A model generated the notes under the pieces. It was given only the letters and a program-made list of their open reading frames with translations. It was not told the DNA's origin and ran no database searches. From the NCBI GenBank assembly GCA_905216045.1, contig CAJMSL010000029.1:1-18388 (forward strand): DNA of 18,388 nucleotides, written 5' to 3'. Made by a program: the position numbers and the translations under genes. Numbering within the stretch: the first letter of the stretch is position 1; each line of letters starts with the position of its first letter. The stretch is from an uncultured bacterium. Its GTDB lineage: Bacteria > Actinomycetota > Coriobacteriia > Coriobacteriales > Coriobacteriaceae. Below, in pieces: positions 1-7,377 of the stretch.

Positions 1-29
1 ACGAGTGTCTCCGCCAGCCTCGCGGGACC

Positions 30-238
30 AAAATGAGCCGGTATCCTCCGTCCCCAATGGATCAGCCGAAACCGCCCGCCACGAAATCGGCCCATCTACT
101 ACGTTTGACTCGATACCCCTGACCATACCTTCGTTTTGAACAAAACCGCAGGCGTTCTACCTGCGGTTTTGTTTTTGCGCTTTTCGGCATGGTTGGGGGT
201 AAGGGGCTAAACGTAGTAGATGGGCCGGTTTCGTGGCG
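30..238. repeat. Nested long-hairpin repeat element, copy 1
   Basis: About 209 bp. A GC-rich box with CCTCCGTCCCC (about 30-64) is followed by a long inverted repeat. The left arm 77-106 and right arm 209-238 are complementary at 29 of 30 positions, and weaker pairing continues inwards for about 20 more bases (107-127 with 189-208). The centre is a perfect 14 bp hairpin (139-152 with 160-173, loop CGTTCTA) flanked by T-rich sequence on both strands, so it resembles a bidirectional intrinsic terminator enclosed in a much longer stem. Two related copies lie at 6848-7055 and 7087-7302. It carries no convincing coding sequence. It could be an intergenic palindromic repeat, a MITE-like remnant or a structured terminator; the structure is certain, the function is not known. 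Confidence 0.85.
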
Positions 239-256
239 CGCCCTCCTCCCCAACGC

Positions 257-299
257 ACAAAAGCGCCACCACGGAGGAGGGAGATGCCTCCGTGGCGGC
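257..299 (-). terminator. Distal terminator of the adhesin gene
   Basis: Inverted repeat 265-277 with 287-299 (13 positions, one mismatch; minus-strand stem starts GCCGCCACGGAGG). Read on the minus strand the stem is followed by a short T4 tract (259-262). It lies about 75 bp beyond the adhesin stop, behind a first hairpin at 337-362, so the two look like tandem terminators. Confidence 0.65.
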
Positions 300-336
300 T
301 GGGGGTAGGAGTAGGTCGGGATTTAGCCCTGCCGGC

Positions 337-362
337 CGCCCGGGGCCTTTTGGCCCCGGGCG
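337..362 (-). terminator. Proximal terminator hairpin of the adhesin gene
   Basis: Perfect 11 bp GC-rich stem (337-347 with 352-362, CGCCCGGGGCC) with a four-base loop, starting 12 bp after the adhesin stop codon on the minus strand. No T tract follows, so it probably acts together with the hairpin at 257-299 or protects the 3' end. Confidence 0.6.
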
Positions 363-374
363 CTGTCGACGTGC

Positions 375-3300
375 CTAGCGCTTACGGATACCCCAGACCA
401 GGGCTCCGACGCCGGCCATGGCGATGACAAATGTCATAAGCAGAGCGGCGGCCTGCTGGTCACCCGTGGTGGGCAGGAAACCCTTGACCGTCTTGACGAT
501 ATTCGTCACGGTCTTGGGCGTGCCGGGATCGGGCGTCGGTACGGGCGTCTCGGGCTTCTTGTACGTGTTGTTGAACACGATACCCTCGACGCTCTTGTCG
601 CCCTTGGTAAAGGCGACGTTCGCCTTGAGGTTGCCCTCGCCGTCATCGACCACGTTGACGGTCACGGTAAAGACGGACTTGTCGTAGGTCATACCGACCT
701 CGTCGCCCTTGACCTCGCTGATGGTGTAGACGTGCGTACCGGGCTCGTCGTACTCGAACTTGTCGAAGCTGATCTTGCCGTCGGCATCGTTGGCAACCGT
801 AGACTCGATGTCCTCGCCAACGAGCTTAAAGCTAAACTCGTCCTTCTTGAGCTCGCGTCCCTCGAACACCTTGATGGCGCCGATGGAGACCTGCGTGGGC
901 ATGGCGTGATACTTGTTGGTAAAGCCAGCCGACTCGGTAGCTCCCTCGAGCTTGTGCGCCGCGGTCAGCGTGCCATCACCATTGTCGGAGACGGTGGTCA
1001 CGACGGTGTAGGTCGTGCCGTCATAGGTGACGCCCTTGTACAGGCCGAGCGCGTTGGGGCAAGCCTCGCGCAGCGTGTACGTGTGCGTGCCGGGCGCCTC
1101 GTAGCGAATCGGGCTCAGCGTCACGGTGCCGTTAGCGTCGTTGGTGCCGTTAGCGACAACCACGTCGTCCTCGAGCAGCTCAAACGTGAACTCGCCGGCT
1201 GCAAGGTCGCGGCCGGTCAGACGCTTGACCGTCTTGACCTGATCGGTCACGGAAGAATCGGTGGGCGTCACGCCATAGGTGTTGGTGAACGTGAAGGCCG
1301 CACCGTCATCGCCGTCGCGCACGACGCTCAGATGTCCGGCACCATCGTCAGTCACGGTGTAGGAAACCTTGCGCGTGGCGTTGGCGTCGTTGGTCACGCC
1401 AGGGGCGCTACCGGACTCGGTCACCGTGTAGGCAAAGGTGTGCGAGCGCGGGGCGGTGGGGGCTGTGGGCTCGGACTCGTCGCTGGGCTCATCGGCGTTG
1501 GTATCAACGTCGGCGTCGGCCTCTTCAGCCTCTGCCTCGTCGGCCTCGACCTCGTCAGCTTCGTCTGCCTCGGCCCTATCGGTTGCATCGTCCGTCACGC
1601 CCAGGGCGCGGTTGAGGTCCTCGAGCGTAAAGTGGATCTTGCCAAAGTCCACGTTACCGGCTGCGTCGTTGGTTACGGTCGTGCGCTCGGGCATCGGGGC
1701 ACCTGCCTCGTCGGCGGTCACGGTAAAGGTGAACTTACCCGTGATGTCGGCCGGGGTCAGGCCCTCGGCAACCTGGAGCTTCTTAGTACCGGTGAGCGCG
1801 GCATCCACGGCGTCGGCGCCGTAGGCGTTCTCGAACAAGGGCTCGACGCCGCCGTAGTCGACCGTCGCCGTCAGGGTACCGTCACCGTTGTCGACGACGA
1901 TAACCTTAAAGCCAAAGCTCCACGTTGTAGCGGAAACGCCATTCGGCAGCCCGAATAAATCTTCGTAGGCCGTGTAGTTAATGGTCCAGGCAAGCTTGCC
2001 GTCCTTATCGGTACGATAAGCAAGCCCAGCAGCCTCAAGATTAGCAAGCATCTTGGTGTCGTAGTGCAGCGTATCAAAGCTCACGTGCCCGCCGATATTG
2101 GGCTTGAGGTTTTCGTATGCCACAAGCTCACCCTGATAGGCGATGCCGAACCAGAACTCGCCGTCGGCCATCGGGCGACCGGTCAGAGTCTTGGTGGCAA
2201 CGACCTGAGCAGCGGTGCCACCAGGCGTGTTGGTCGTAGCGCTGTAACTGTTGTGGAACGGCACCAGGGCCTTCTCGACCTTGTTCTCGCCACTCTTGTG
2301 GACCGTCTCATGCGTGCCCTCGGGACCACCGGAAACGGTCGTCGTAGCAGTGAGCGTACCGGCGGTGTCGTCGACGATGGCGATCGTCACCGTGCGTACG
2401 GCGTCATCGTAGGTGTAACCGGGCTGGCCGTCGTTCTTTTCGGCCACGGTGTACTTGAAGGTCTTGCCGGCGTCAGCTTGCGTAAATTTAACCTCATGAC
2501 CAGCCAGAATGTCGATCAGTCCGACCGTTCCCTCTATCGTTGCGGGGGACTCGAAGTTGTTGGCCCCGGGCAGCAGGCCAAGTGCGCAAGCCGAATCATC
2601 GTCGGCGGGCGTCACGGTAAAGGTGAATTGACCCTCGGTCATGGGACGTCCGCAGAGGGTCTTGCTGAGCTTGAGGCCGCCGGCCGCGGCGTAATCGAGC
2701 TCAGTGCGGTATGTGTTGGTAAAGCGCCCGTTTTCCTTCTTGGTGACGTTGGCGGTCAGGTTGCCCTCGCCGTCCTCGGTCACGGTCACTTCGGCGGTTG
2801 CGACATGCGCGTCATACGTCATGCCGACCGTGCTGCCCGCGTTCTCGCGAATCTCGTACTTATAGGTTCCGGCAGCCGCAAAGTGAATCTTGCCGAACTT
2901 GATGGCGGCAATGCCGTCCTCCGCGTCCCCCTTGCTCACGGTTACGGTTGCGGGATCGGGCAGTGGGACGCCCTCGGGAGCGGTGATGGTAAAGCTAAAC
3001 TCGTCCCCATCCGTCCAGTCGCGGCCGTCAATAGCCTTGCTCAGGCCAAAGTCGAGCTCCGCATCGAGCGGGGTCACGCTGTAGGTGTTCTTGAACTCGG
3101 CAGGCTCGGTGCCCTTCAGAACATGTGTGACACTGAGCGTACCGTCGCCATTGTCCGTGATGGTGGTCTCGATGGCGTACTTGGCGTCACTGTAGGTGAT
3201 GCCCTTGCTGGTGGTTCCGCCGTTGACCTCGCGCAGCGTGTAGGTGTGCTTGCCGGGCTTGTCGTAGGCAATCTTGTCCATGGCAATCGTGCCGTCAGCA

Positions 3301-4829
3301 GCGTTGATACCCTTGGCGACGACCTTGTCACCCTCGACCAGCTCAAAGGAGAACTCGCCGGCAGCAAGCTCACGCCCGGTCAGAACCTTGTTCGCGGTAA
3401 TCTGGTCGGTGACGCTCGTCTCGACAGGCGTCGCGCTGTAGGTATTGGTGAACGTAAATGCCGCGTTGCCGTCCGGCTTGCGGGACACGCTCAAATTGCC
3501 CTTGCCGTCATCGGTCACGGTGAAGGAAACCTCGCGCGACGGCTTGGCGTCGTTGGGCACGCCAGCGACCTCGCCGGACTCGGTCACGGTGTAGGTAAAG
3601 GTGTGCTCGCGCTTCTCGGGCTTCTCGCCCAGAGCCTTGTTAAGGTCGTCGAGCGTAAAGGTGATCTTGCCAAAGTCGACCTTGCCCTTGGCATCATTGG
3701 TCACGCTCGCGTTCGCGGGCATGGGTGCGCCCTCTTCACCGGTCACGGTAAAGGTGAACTTGCCGTTGATGTCGACCGGCATCAAGCCGTCGGCGACCTG
3801 CAGGTTCTTGATGCCCACAAGCGATGCCTCGGTAGCATTCGTGGTGTAGGCGTTCTTGAACTCGATGCTCTTGACGTCCTTGGCGTCCTTCAGCTCGTGC
3901 GTGGCAACCAGCTGGCCCTTGCCGTTATCGCTGATGGTCGTCACGATGGAGTAGGTCGTATCGTCATAGGTGATGCCGCCAGCGTCGCCCTTGACCTCGC
4001 GCAGCATGTAGATGTGCTGGCCGATCTCGGTGTACTTGATGGCGCTGAACGTCACCTTGCCGTCGGCGCCGTTCGCAACGGTCTCGATAAGCTCAGAGTC
4101 CTCGCCCTTAACCTCGCGCAGCTCAAAACTGAACTCACCGGCCGTAAGGTCGCGACCGGTCAGAGACTTGGTCACGTCAATCTTGTCGGTAACGCTGGAC
4201 TCAACAGGATCCGCAGCGTAGACGTTCTTGAACTCGGTCACTTCGGCTTCACTCCAGGCCACCTTCACAGCGGCGCTGAGCTCACCCTTCTTGTTGGGCG
4301 TCACCGTCACGGTGATCTCCGCGACGCTACCGCTGTAGGCAATGCCGTCAATCGTGGTCCCGGCGTGCTTTTCGCTAACCTTGTAGACGTACGTGCCAGG
4401 CTCGGTGTATTCAATCGTGCCGAAGTCGATGGCAGCCTTGCCCTTGTCGTCCAGGTCGGCCCCGTGCACGATCGCAGTCGTAGTCGCAGGCATCGGAGCA
4501 TTGCCCTCGGACGTCAGCCCAAACTCAAACGTGTCCGTATCCGTCCAAGCGCGGCCCTCGAGCACCTTGGTTAGACCAAAGCTGGCCTTGGTGTTCACCA
4601 TTGCCGGCATCATGTCATACGCAAAGCTGATCTTGCCGTTGTTGTCCAGGTAGGAATTGACATGCGTCGCGGTCGCCTTGGCGGACACGTTATTCCACTT
4701 GGGGTTGAGAACGTCGATCGCGGTGCCGGTGTTGTTGCCGCCCACGCTCTTCTTGGTGGTGGGGCTCATCGATAAAGGCCAGGCGCGCGGTTCCCACGCT
4801 AAACGACAGGTTTCCGTCCTTGTCGGCAA
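375..4829 (-). CDS. C-terminal part of the adhesin: isopeptide repeats and LPXTG anchor
   Basis: The open frame could encode 1,484 residues but has no credible start of its own: the first candidate is TTG, the next ATG has no ribosome binding site, and there is no signal peptide. True homology begins at about 4764. It holds about ten repeats of 110-180 residues (approximate starts 4590, 4210, 3830, 3430, 3075, 2700, 2215, 1810, 1265, 900). Each has a Lys in K-x-L-x-G-R or a variant near its start, a Glu in Y-x-L-R-E or similar, and an Asn in F-x-N-x-Y at its end. This is the Lys/Glu/Asn pattern that forms intramolecular isopeptide bonds in Spy0128-type pilins. The repeat at 1810-1265 carries an acidic insertion (about 1445-1590). 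The C terminus has LPTTG at 462-476, a membrane segment and RKR, the standard sortase signal. Confidence 0.85.
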   Translation of the reverse strand: MPTRTETCRLAWEPRAWPLSMSPTTKKSVGGNNTGTAIDVLNPKWNNVSAKATATHVNSYLDNNGKISFAYDMMPAMVNTKASFGLTKVLEGRAWTDTDTFEFGLTSEGNAPMPATTTAIVHGADLDDKGKAAIDFGTIEYTEPGTYVYKVSEKHAGTTIDGIAYSGSVAEITVTVTPNKKGELSAAVKVAWSEAEVTEFKNVYAADPVESSVTDKIDVTKSLTGRDLTAGEFSFELREVKGEDSELIETVANGADGKVTFSAIKYTEIGQHIYMLREVKGDAGGITYDDTTYSIVTTISDNGKGQLVATHELKDAKDVKSIEFKNAYTTNATEASLVGIKNLQVADGLMPVDINGKFTFTVTGEEGAPMPANASVTNDAKGKVDFGKITFTLDDLNKALGEKPEKREHTFTYTVTESGEVAGVPNDAKPSREVSFTVTDDGKGNLSVSRKPDGNAAFTFTNTYSATPVETSVTDQITANKVLTGRELAAGEFSFELVEGDKVVAKGINAADGTIAMDKIAYDKPGKHTYTLREVNGGTTSKGITYSDAKYAIETTITDNGDGTLSVTHVLKGTEPAEFKNTYSVTPLDAELDFGLSKAIDGRDWTDGDEFSFTITAPEGVPLPDPATVTVSKGDAEDGIAAIKFGKIHFAAAGTYKYEIRENAGSTVGMTYDAHVATAEVTVTEDGEGNLTANVTKKENGRFTNTYRTELDYAAAGGLKLSKTLCGRPMTEGQFTFTVTPADDDSACALGLLPGANNFESPATIEGTVGLIDILAGHEVKFTQADAGKTFKYTVAEKNDGQPGYTYDDAVRTVTIAIVDDTAGTLTATTTVSGGPEGTHETVHKSGENKVEKALVPFHNSYSATTNTPGGTAAQVVATKTLTGRPMADGEFWFGIAYQGELVAYENLKPNIGGHVSFDTLHYDTKMLANLEAAGLAYRTDKDGKLAWTINYTAYEDLFGLPNGVSATTWSFGFKVIVVDNGDGTLTATVDYGGVEPLFENAYGADAVDAALTGTKKLQVAEGLTPADITGKFTFTVTADEAGAPMPERTTVTNDAAGNVDFGKIHFTLEDLNRALGVTDDATDRAEADEADEVEADEAEAEEADADVDTNADEPSDESEPTAPTAPRSHTFAYTVTESGSAPGVTNDANATRKVSYTVTDDGAGHLSVVRDGDDGAAFTFTNTYGVTPTDSSVTDQVKTVKRLTGRDLAAGEFTFELLEDDVVVANGTNDANGTVTLSPIRYEAPGTHTYTLREACPNALGLYKGVTYDGTTYTVVTTVSDNGDGTLTAAHKLEGATESAGFTNKYHAMPTQVSIGAIKVFEGRELKKDEFSFKLVGEDIESTVANDADGKISFDKFEYDEPGTHVYTISEVKGDEVGMTYDKSVFTVTVNVVDDGEGNLKANVAFTKGDKSVEGIVFNNTYKKPETPVPTPDPGTPKTVTNIVKTVKGFLPTTGDQQAAALLMTFVIAMAGVGALVWGIRKR
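1445..1590 (-). other. Acidic Glu/Asp/Ala insertion inside an adhesin repeat
   Basis: Encodes a low-complexity stretch of about 45 residues (motifs such as EADEADEVEADEAEAEEAD) followed by a Pro/Thr/Ser segment. The paralogous repeat at about 3830-3430 has only a short GEKPEKR-type loop at this place, so the insertion is a loop expansion within one domain and keeps the frame. Confidence 0.8.
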
Positions 4830-6669
4830 CTATAGCGCCGTCAAACTTGGCAGCGTCGCCACCGATGAACTCGATGACGGCGGCGGTGGGCTTGGCCTCG
4901 CCGTTCTTGCCCTGCTCCTCAAACTCATCCTTGTAGTAATAGGTGCCTTTCTCTGCCAGTGAATTCTTTGCGGGCTGTGTGCAGTCCTTGTCCGTGTAAA
5001 TGGGAGTCTGCTTCTGGAAGTAGTAGTAGCGGTTGGTGTCGGCCGGCTCAAAGGTCGCAATCGTATCGCCCAACGCACTACCGCTCCACTTGTTCTCGTT
5101 GAAGCTCACGGTCTTGGTGCCGTTGGCAACAGCCGTATTGCTCTCGATGTAATCCTTGAGCCCCGTTACCTTCTCGGGCGTAAACAGGTTGTCGAGTGCG
5201 ACCTTCTTCACGCTCGAGGCATACTTCACCTGGATGGGCTTAACGGTATCGACCGAAAGCTTGCCGTCTACGGTCTTAAAGTGACTCAGCGGAATCAACG
5301 ACGCGGGAATGTTGACCGTTACGATATCGCCCTTCTGGGGATTGTCGTCGCCGGCACGCTGCGCGGTAATGAGCAGGTCTTTTGCCTTGCCATCGAACTC
5401 GTACGTATCGGTCTTGGTTTCTTTGTTGACCGTCTTGCTCGGATTGGTAAACGGCGTGCCGTTGATGACGACCTCGGTGAAGCTGTCGACCTGCATAAAG
5501 TCGCCCAGCTCGTCGGTAAACGTGATGTAGCCGGACTTGGTCTCGTCGTAGCCCTTATGGATTTCGGTCGGATAAGGCGCCTCCGATGTGATGGCCTGCG
5601 AGATGTCGTCGAAAACCTTCTTGAGCTCTTCGGCATTGGTCGCCGACTTGTAGTAGTCGGCGTTTTCCGCGCGTGCACCATGAGTATCCCATGCCGTGGC
5701 ATTGGGGTAGTTGCTCGAAACGGCCTGCATGAACTTGTTCTCTTTTTGGCTTTTTCCCGAATCCTGGATACCAGCGCTGGGATCCGCGCCATCAAAGATG
5801 CCGATAGTATAAACGGTGGCCTTGCTGTCCTTCATGTTCTTGGCAGCCGCCACGGCAGCGTTAGCAACCGTAGGATCAAACTTGTCAATTTTCGTTGGCG
5901 TGCCGTCGGTAAAGAACACAACAATCTTCTTGGCGTCCGCGCGACCAGAAGTGATACCCTCTGCCAGCTGCAGACCATTGTCGGCGCGCGTTGCACCAGC
6001 GGGTGTAATCTGGGCAATCCTATGCTTAAGAGCTTTCACGTTGCCGCCGGAGCAATCGGTCAGGTCTTTCATAACCTGTGTGTAATTGTAGGTGTATCCT
6101 CCGTCACGATACGTCTCGTTGCCGATATTGTTGGACGTCTTGCCCGCAAACTTAACGATAGCAACCTTATGCTGCCTATCCACGCCCTCGATGCCCTCGT
6201 TTTGTTTGGCAATGGCGTCGATGAAGCTGCTGGCAGCGCTCTCCAGCGCATCGATGCGCCTGGTGGGATCTCCACCGCCCATCTCATGATCCATCGAGCC
6301 AGAGGCATCCAGCACCATCACGATGTCGAGCGGCGTGGTAACCGTCACGGTTGAATTAGACGTCGAGGACATCGCCGAAAGCGTGGTCAAAAAGTCCGAC
6401 TCTTCGTTTTCCTCGGTTGCCTTGACCGTCTTGTCGGTCCAAATTCGACCGACGTTTTGGGTCGTTACCTTATTGCCACCGTGGCCTGCCGCCCAGATTT
6501 CCCAGCGACCGCTGGTGTCGGGGTCGGCGACCTTTCCGGTCATTATCGGTCCGTCCATTCCTGTGCTGGACCTGGCGTTGGCCTCGGGCAGCATGGCGAA
6601 TGCTGCGGCTGGCAACACCAGCACTACGGCCAGTATCACCGCCAAGAGACCCCTCGTGTACTTACCCAT
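4690..6669 (-). CDS. N-terminal part of the adhesin: secreted vWA domain
   Basis: 659 residues as read; the last 23 are out of frame after the break at 4761-4764. ATG at 6667-6669 is preceded by AAGGGAGA at good spacing. A signal peptide covers about residues 1-32 (basic start, hydrophobic core, AFA or ANA cleavage region). The vWA domain spans about 115-355, with MIDAS residues visible: D-A-S-G-S at 121-125, Thr227 in AGATR and Asp255 in FFTDGTPT, so metal-dependent ligand binding is plausible. The following 250 residues resemble the linker domain found between vWA and pilin-like repeats in Gram-positive adhesins (a run of YYYF, then GTARLAFID just before the break). Without frame restoration the product would be secreted but not wall-anchored. 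Confidence 0.85.
   Translation of the reverse strand: MGKYTRGLLAVILAVVLVLPAAAFAMLPEANARSSTGMDGPIMTGKVADPDTSGRWEIWAAGHGGNKVTTQNVGRIWTDKTVKATEENEESDFLTTLSAMSSTSNSTVTVTTPLDIVMVLDASGSMDHEMGGGDPTRRIDALESAASSFIDAIAKQNEGIEGVDRQHKVAIVKFAGKTSNNIGNETYRDGGYTYNYTQVMKDLTDCSGGNVKALKHRIAQITPAGATRADNGLQLAEGITSGRADAKKIVVFFTDGTPTKIDKFDPTVANAAVAAAKNMKDSKATVYTIGIFDGADPSAGIQDSGKSQKENKFMQAVSSNYPNATAWDTHGARAENADYYKSATNAEELKKVFDDISQAITSEAPYPTEIHKGYDETKSGYITFTDELGDFMQVDSFTEVVINGTPFTNPSKTVNKETKTDTYEFDGKAKDLLITAQRAGDDNPQKGDIVTVNIPASLIPLSHFKTVDGKLSVDTVKPIQVKYASSVKKVALDNLFTPEKVTGLKDYIESNTAVANGTKTVSFNENKWSGSALGDTIATFEPADTNRYYYFQKQTPIYTDKDCTQPAKNSLAEKGTYYYKDEFEEQGKNGEAKPTAAVIEFIGGDAAKFDGAIVADKDGNLSFSVGTARLAFIDEPHHQEERGRQQHRHRDRRSQPQVE
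4761..4764 (-). other. Frameshift site in the adhesin gene
   Basis: A run of four C on the minus strand (GAGCCCCACCACC). Reading three C instead of four fuses the upstream vWA frame to the downstream repeat frame without losing conserved residues. The run is short for classic slipped-strand phase variation, so simple mutation or sequencing error are both possible. Confidence 0.75.
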
Positions 6670-6686
6670 CGTGTCTCCCTTCTCGC

Positions 6687-6802
6687 GGTCTCAGACCTTG
6701 CATCAGCCTAAAGTTACGAAATGAGACACAATTAGGGCAGGTGACACACGTTCCAGATTTGATTTTGGGCGTGAGACAAATGTCTCACCAAAGTTGAGAC
6801 AC
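6687..6802. promoter_or_regulatory. Adhesin upstream region with TGAGACA motifs and a palindrome
   Basis: The motif TGAGACA occurs on the plus strand at 6722-6728, 6772-6778 and 6795-6801, and inverted at 6781-6787. The middle pair forms an 18 bp palindrome at 6771-6788 with 8 bp arms (GTGAGACA and TGTCTCAC) about 105 bp upstream of the adhesin ATG. A smaller palindrome GGTCTCAGACC lies at 6687-6697. This looks like a multi-site operator for the adhesin gene. I could not assign a clear -35/-10 pair. Confidence 0.45.
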
Positions 6803-6847
6803 GAGAGTTTTCGCAGGAAAACGGATGCGACTCGGAGCCAACAGGTC

Positions 6848-7055
6848 AAAATGATCCGTTTTCCTCCGTCCCCGGGGGATCAGTTGGTAACGCTCGCCAC
6901 GAAATCGGGCCATCTACTACGTTTGACTCGATACCCCCGACCATAGCCGCTTTTCATGAAAAACCGCAAGCGTTCTACCTGCGGTTTTCATTTCGCATTA
7001 CTTGACGTGGTCGAGGGCTGCCGCCTAAACGTAGTAGATAGGCCCATTTCGTGGC
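6848..7055. repeat. Nested long-hairpin repeat element, copy 2
   Basis: 208 bp, same orientation and nearly the same length as copy 1 at 30-238. It begins with AAAATGATCC and the CCTCCGTCCCC box. Left arm 6896-6924 pairs with right arm 7027-7055 (26 of 29). The central hairpin has the conserved GCGTTCTACCTGCGGTTTT segment around 6970-6988. The 48 bases of left arm plus inner segment differ from copy 1 at only about two positions, while the inner right half differs more. The box is preceded by its own inverse: AGGAAAACGGAT at 6815-6826 pairs perfectly with 6854-6865. Confidence 0.85.
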
Positions 7056-7079
7056 AGACGGGTCACGCGGCAGCCCTCG
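7012..7079. repeat. Second inverted repeat overlapping the right arm of copy 2
   Basis: CGAGGGCTGCCGC at 7012-7024 is the exact reverse complement of 7067-7079. The pair brackets the right arm of copy 2 (7027-7055). If transcribed, this 13 bp stem and the long element stem would constrain or compete with each other, an arrangement seen in attenuators. Confidence 0.6.
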
Positions 7080-7086
7080 TGAGGCA

Positions 7087-7302
7087 AAAATGATCCGTTT
7101 CCCTCTGTCCACGGGAGATCAAGGGCTGCTACGGATATGGTGCTATTTCAAAACTATGCCGGATTACGGGGCTAAAGTCGGAGTCCTCATCCATACAGCC
7201 TTTTTTTGAAAAACGGCAAGCAGTCTACCTGCGGTTTTGTTTTTGGGATTTTCTGTATGGTCGGAGGTTCGCTATCCAGCCCCGTAATCCGGCATAGTTT
7301 TG
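7087..7302. repeat. Nested long-hairpin repeat element, copy 3 (diverged arms)
   Basis: 216 bp. It has the same leading box (AAAATGATCCG then CCCTCTGTCC) and the same central segment (TCTACCTGCGGTTTTGTTTTT) as copies 1 and 2, but its outer arms are unrelated to theirs. Even so, left arm 7149-7173 and right arm 7278-7302 are perfectly complementary over 25 bp, and pairing continues inwards around CCATACA / TGTATGG. Unrelated but self-complementary arms around a shared core argue that the fold, not the arm sequence, is what is kept. Confidence 0.85.
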
Positions 7303-7317
7303 TTCGCGACGGCACAA

Positions 7318-7367
7318 CCGCGCGTTTAAGCGCGGGGCCGGTGGGGCATTTTTGCCCCACCGGCCCC
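7318..7367 (-). terminator. Hairpin downstream of the ech operon
   Basis: Perfect 15 bp GC-rich stem (7334-7348 with 7353-7367) with a four-base loop, 10 bp after the echF stop on the minus strand. A small 6 bp hairpin (7318-7323 with 7330-7335) abuts it. No T tract follows the stem, so it may be a terminator or an mRNA-stabilising end. Confidence 0.6.
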
Positions 7368-7377
7368 TATTCCAGCG

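Larger units (their letters stand above)
375..6669 (-). pseudogene. Giant LPXTG adhesin with vWA and pilin-type repeats, frameshifted
   Basis: This is the whole gene spanning two overlapping open frames (4690-6669 and 375-4829). Its length is a multiple of three plus one. Removing one base from the C4 run (minus strand; G4 at 4761-4764 on the plus strand) joins the frames as FIDEPTTKKSVGG, giving one protein of about 2,097 residues. Order: signal peptide, von Willebrand A domain with an intact MIDAS, a linker domain, about ten FctA/Spy0128-like isopeptide domains, a Pro-rich stalk, then LPTTG, a hydrophobic segment and a basic tail. The family is sortase-anchored to the wall and usually mediates adhesion. 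Either this strain has lost the protein, the run is a phase-variable site, or the extra base is a sequencing error. Everything outside the break looks under selection: no other stops, and motifs are conserved. No sortase gene is adjacent. Confidence 0.85.

Noticed and set aside
2064..4574. 836-codon plus-strand open frame opposite the adhesin repeats
   Set aside because: It is antisense to a clearly coding repeat array; its periodic His/Gly/Val-rich sequence mirrors the adhesin repeats, and it has no family features.
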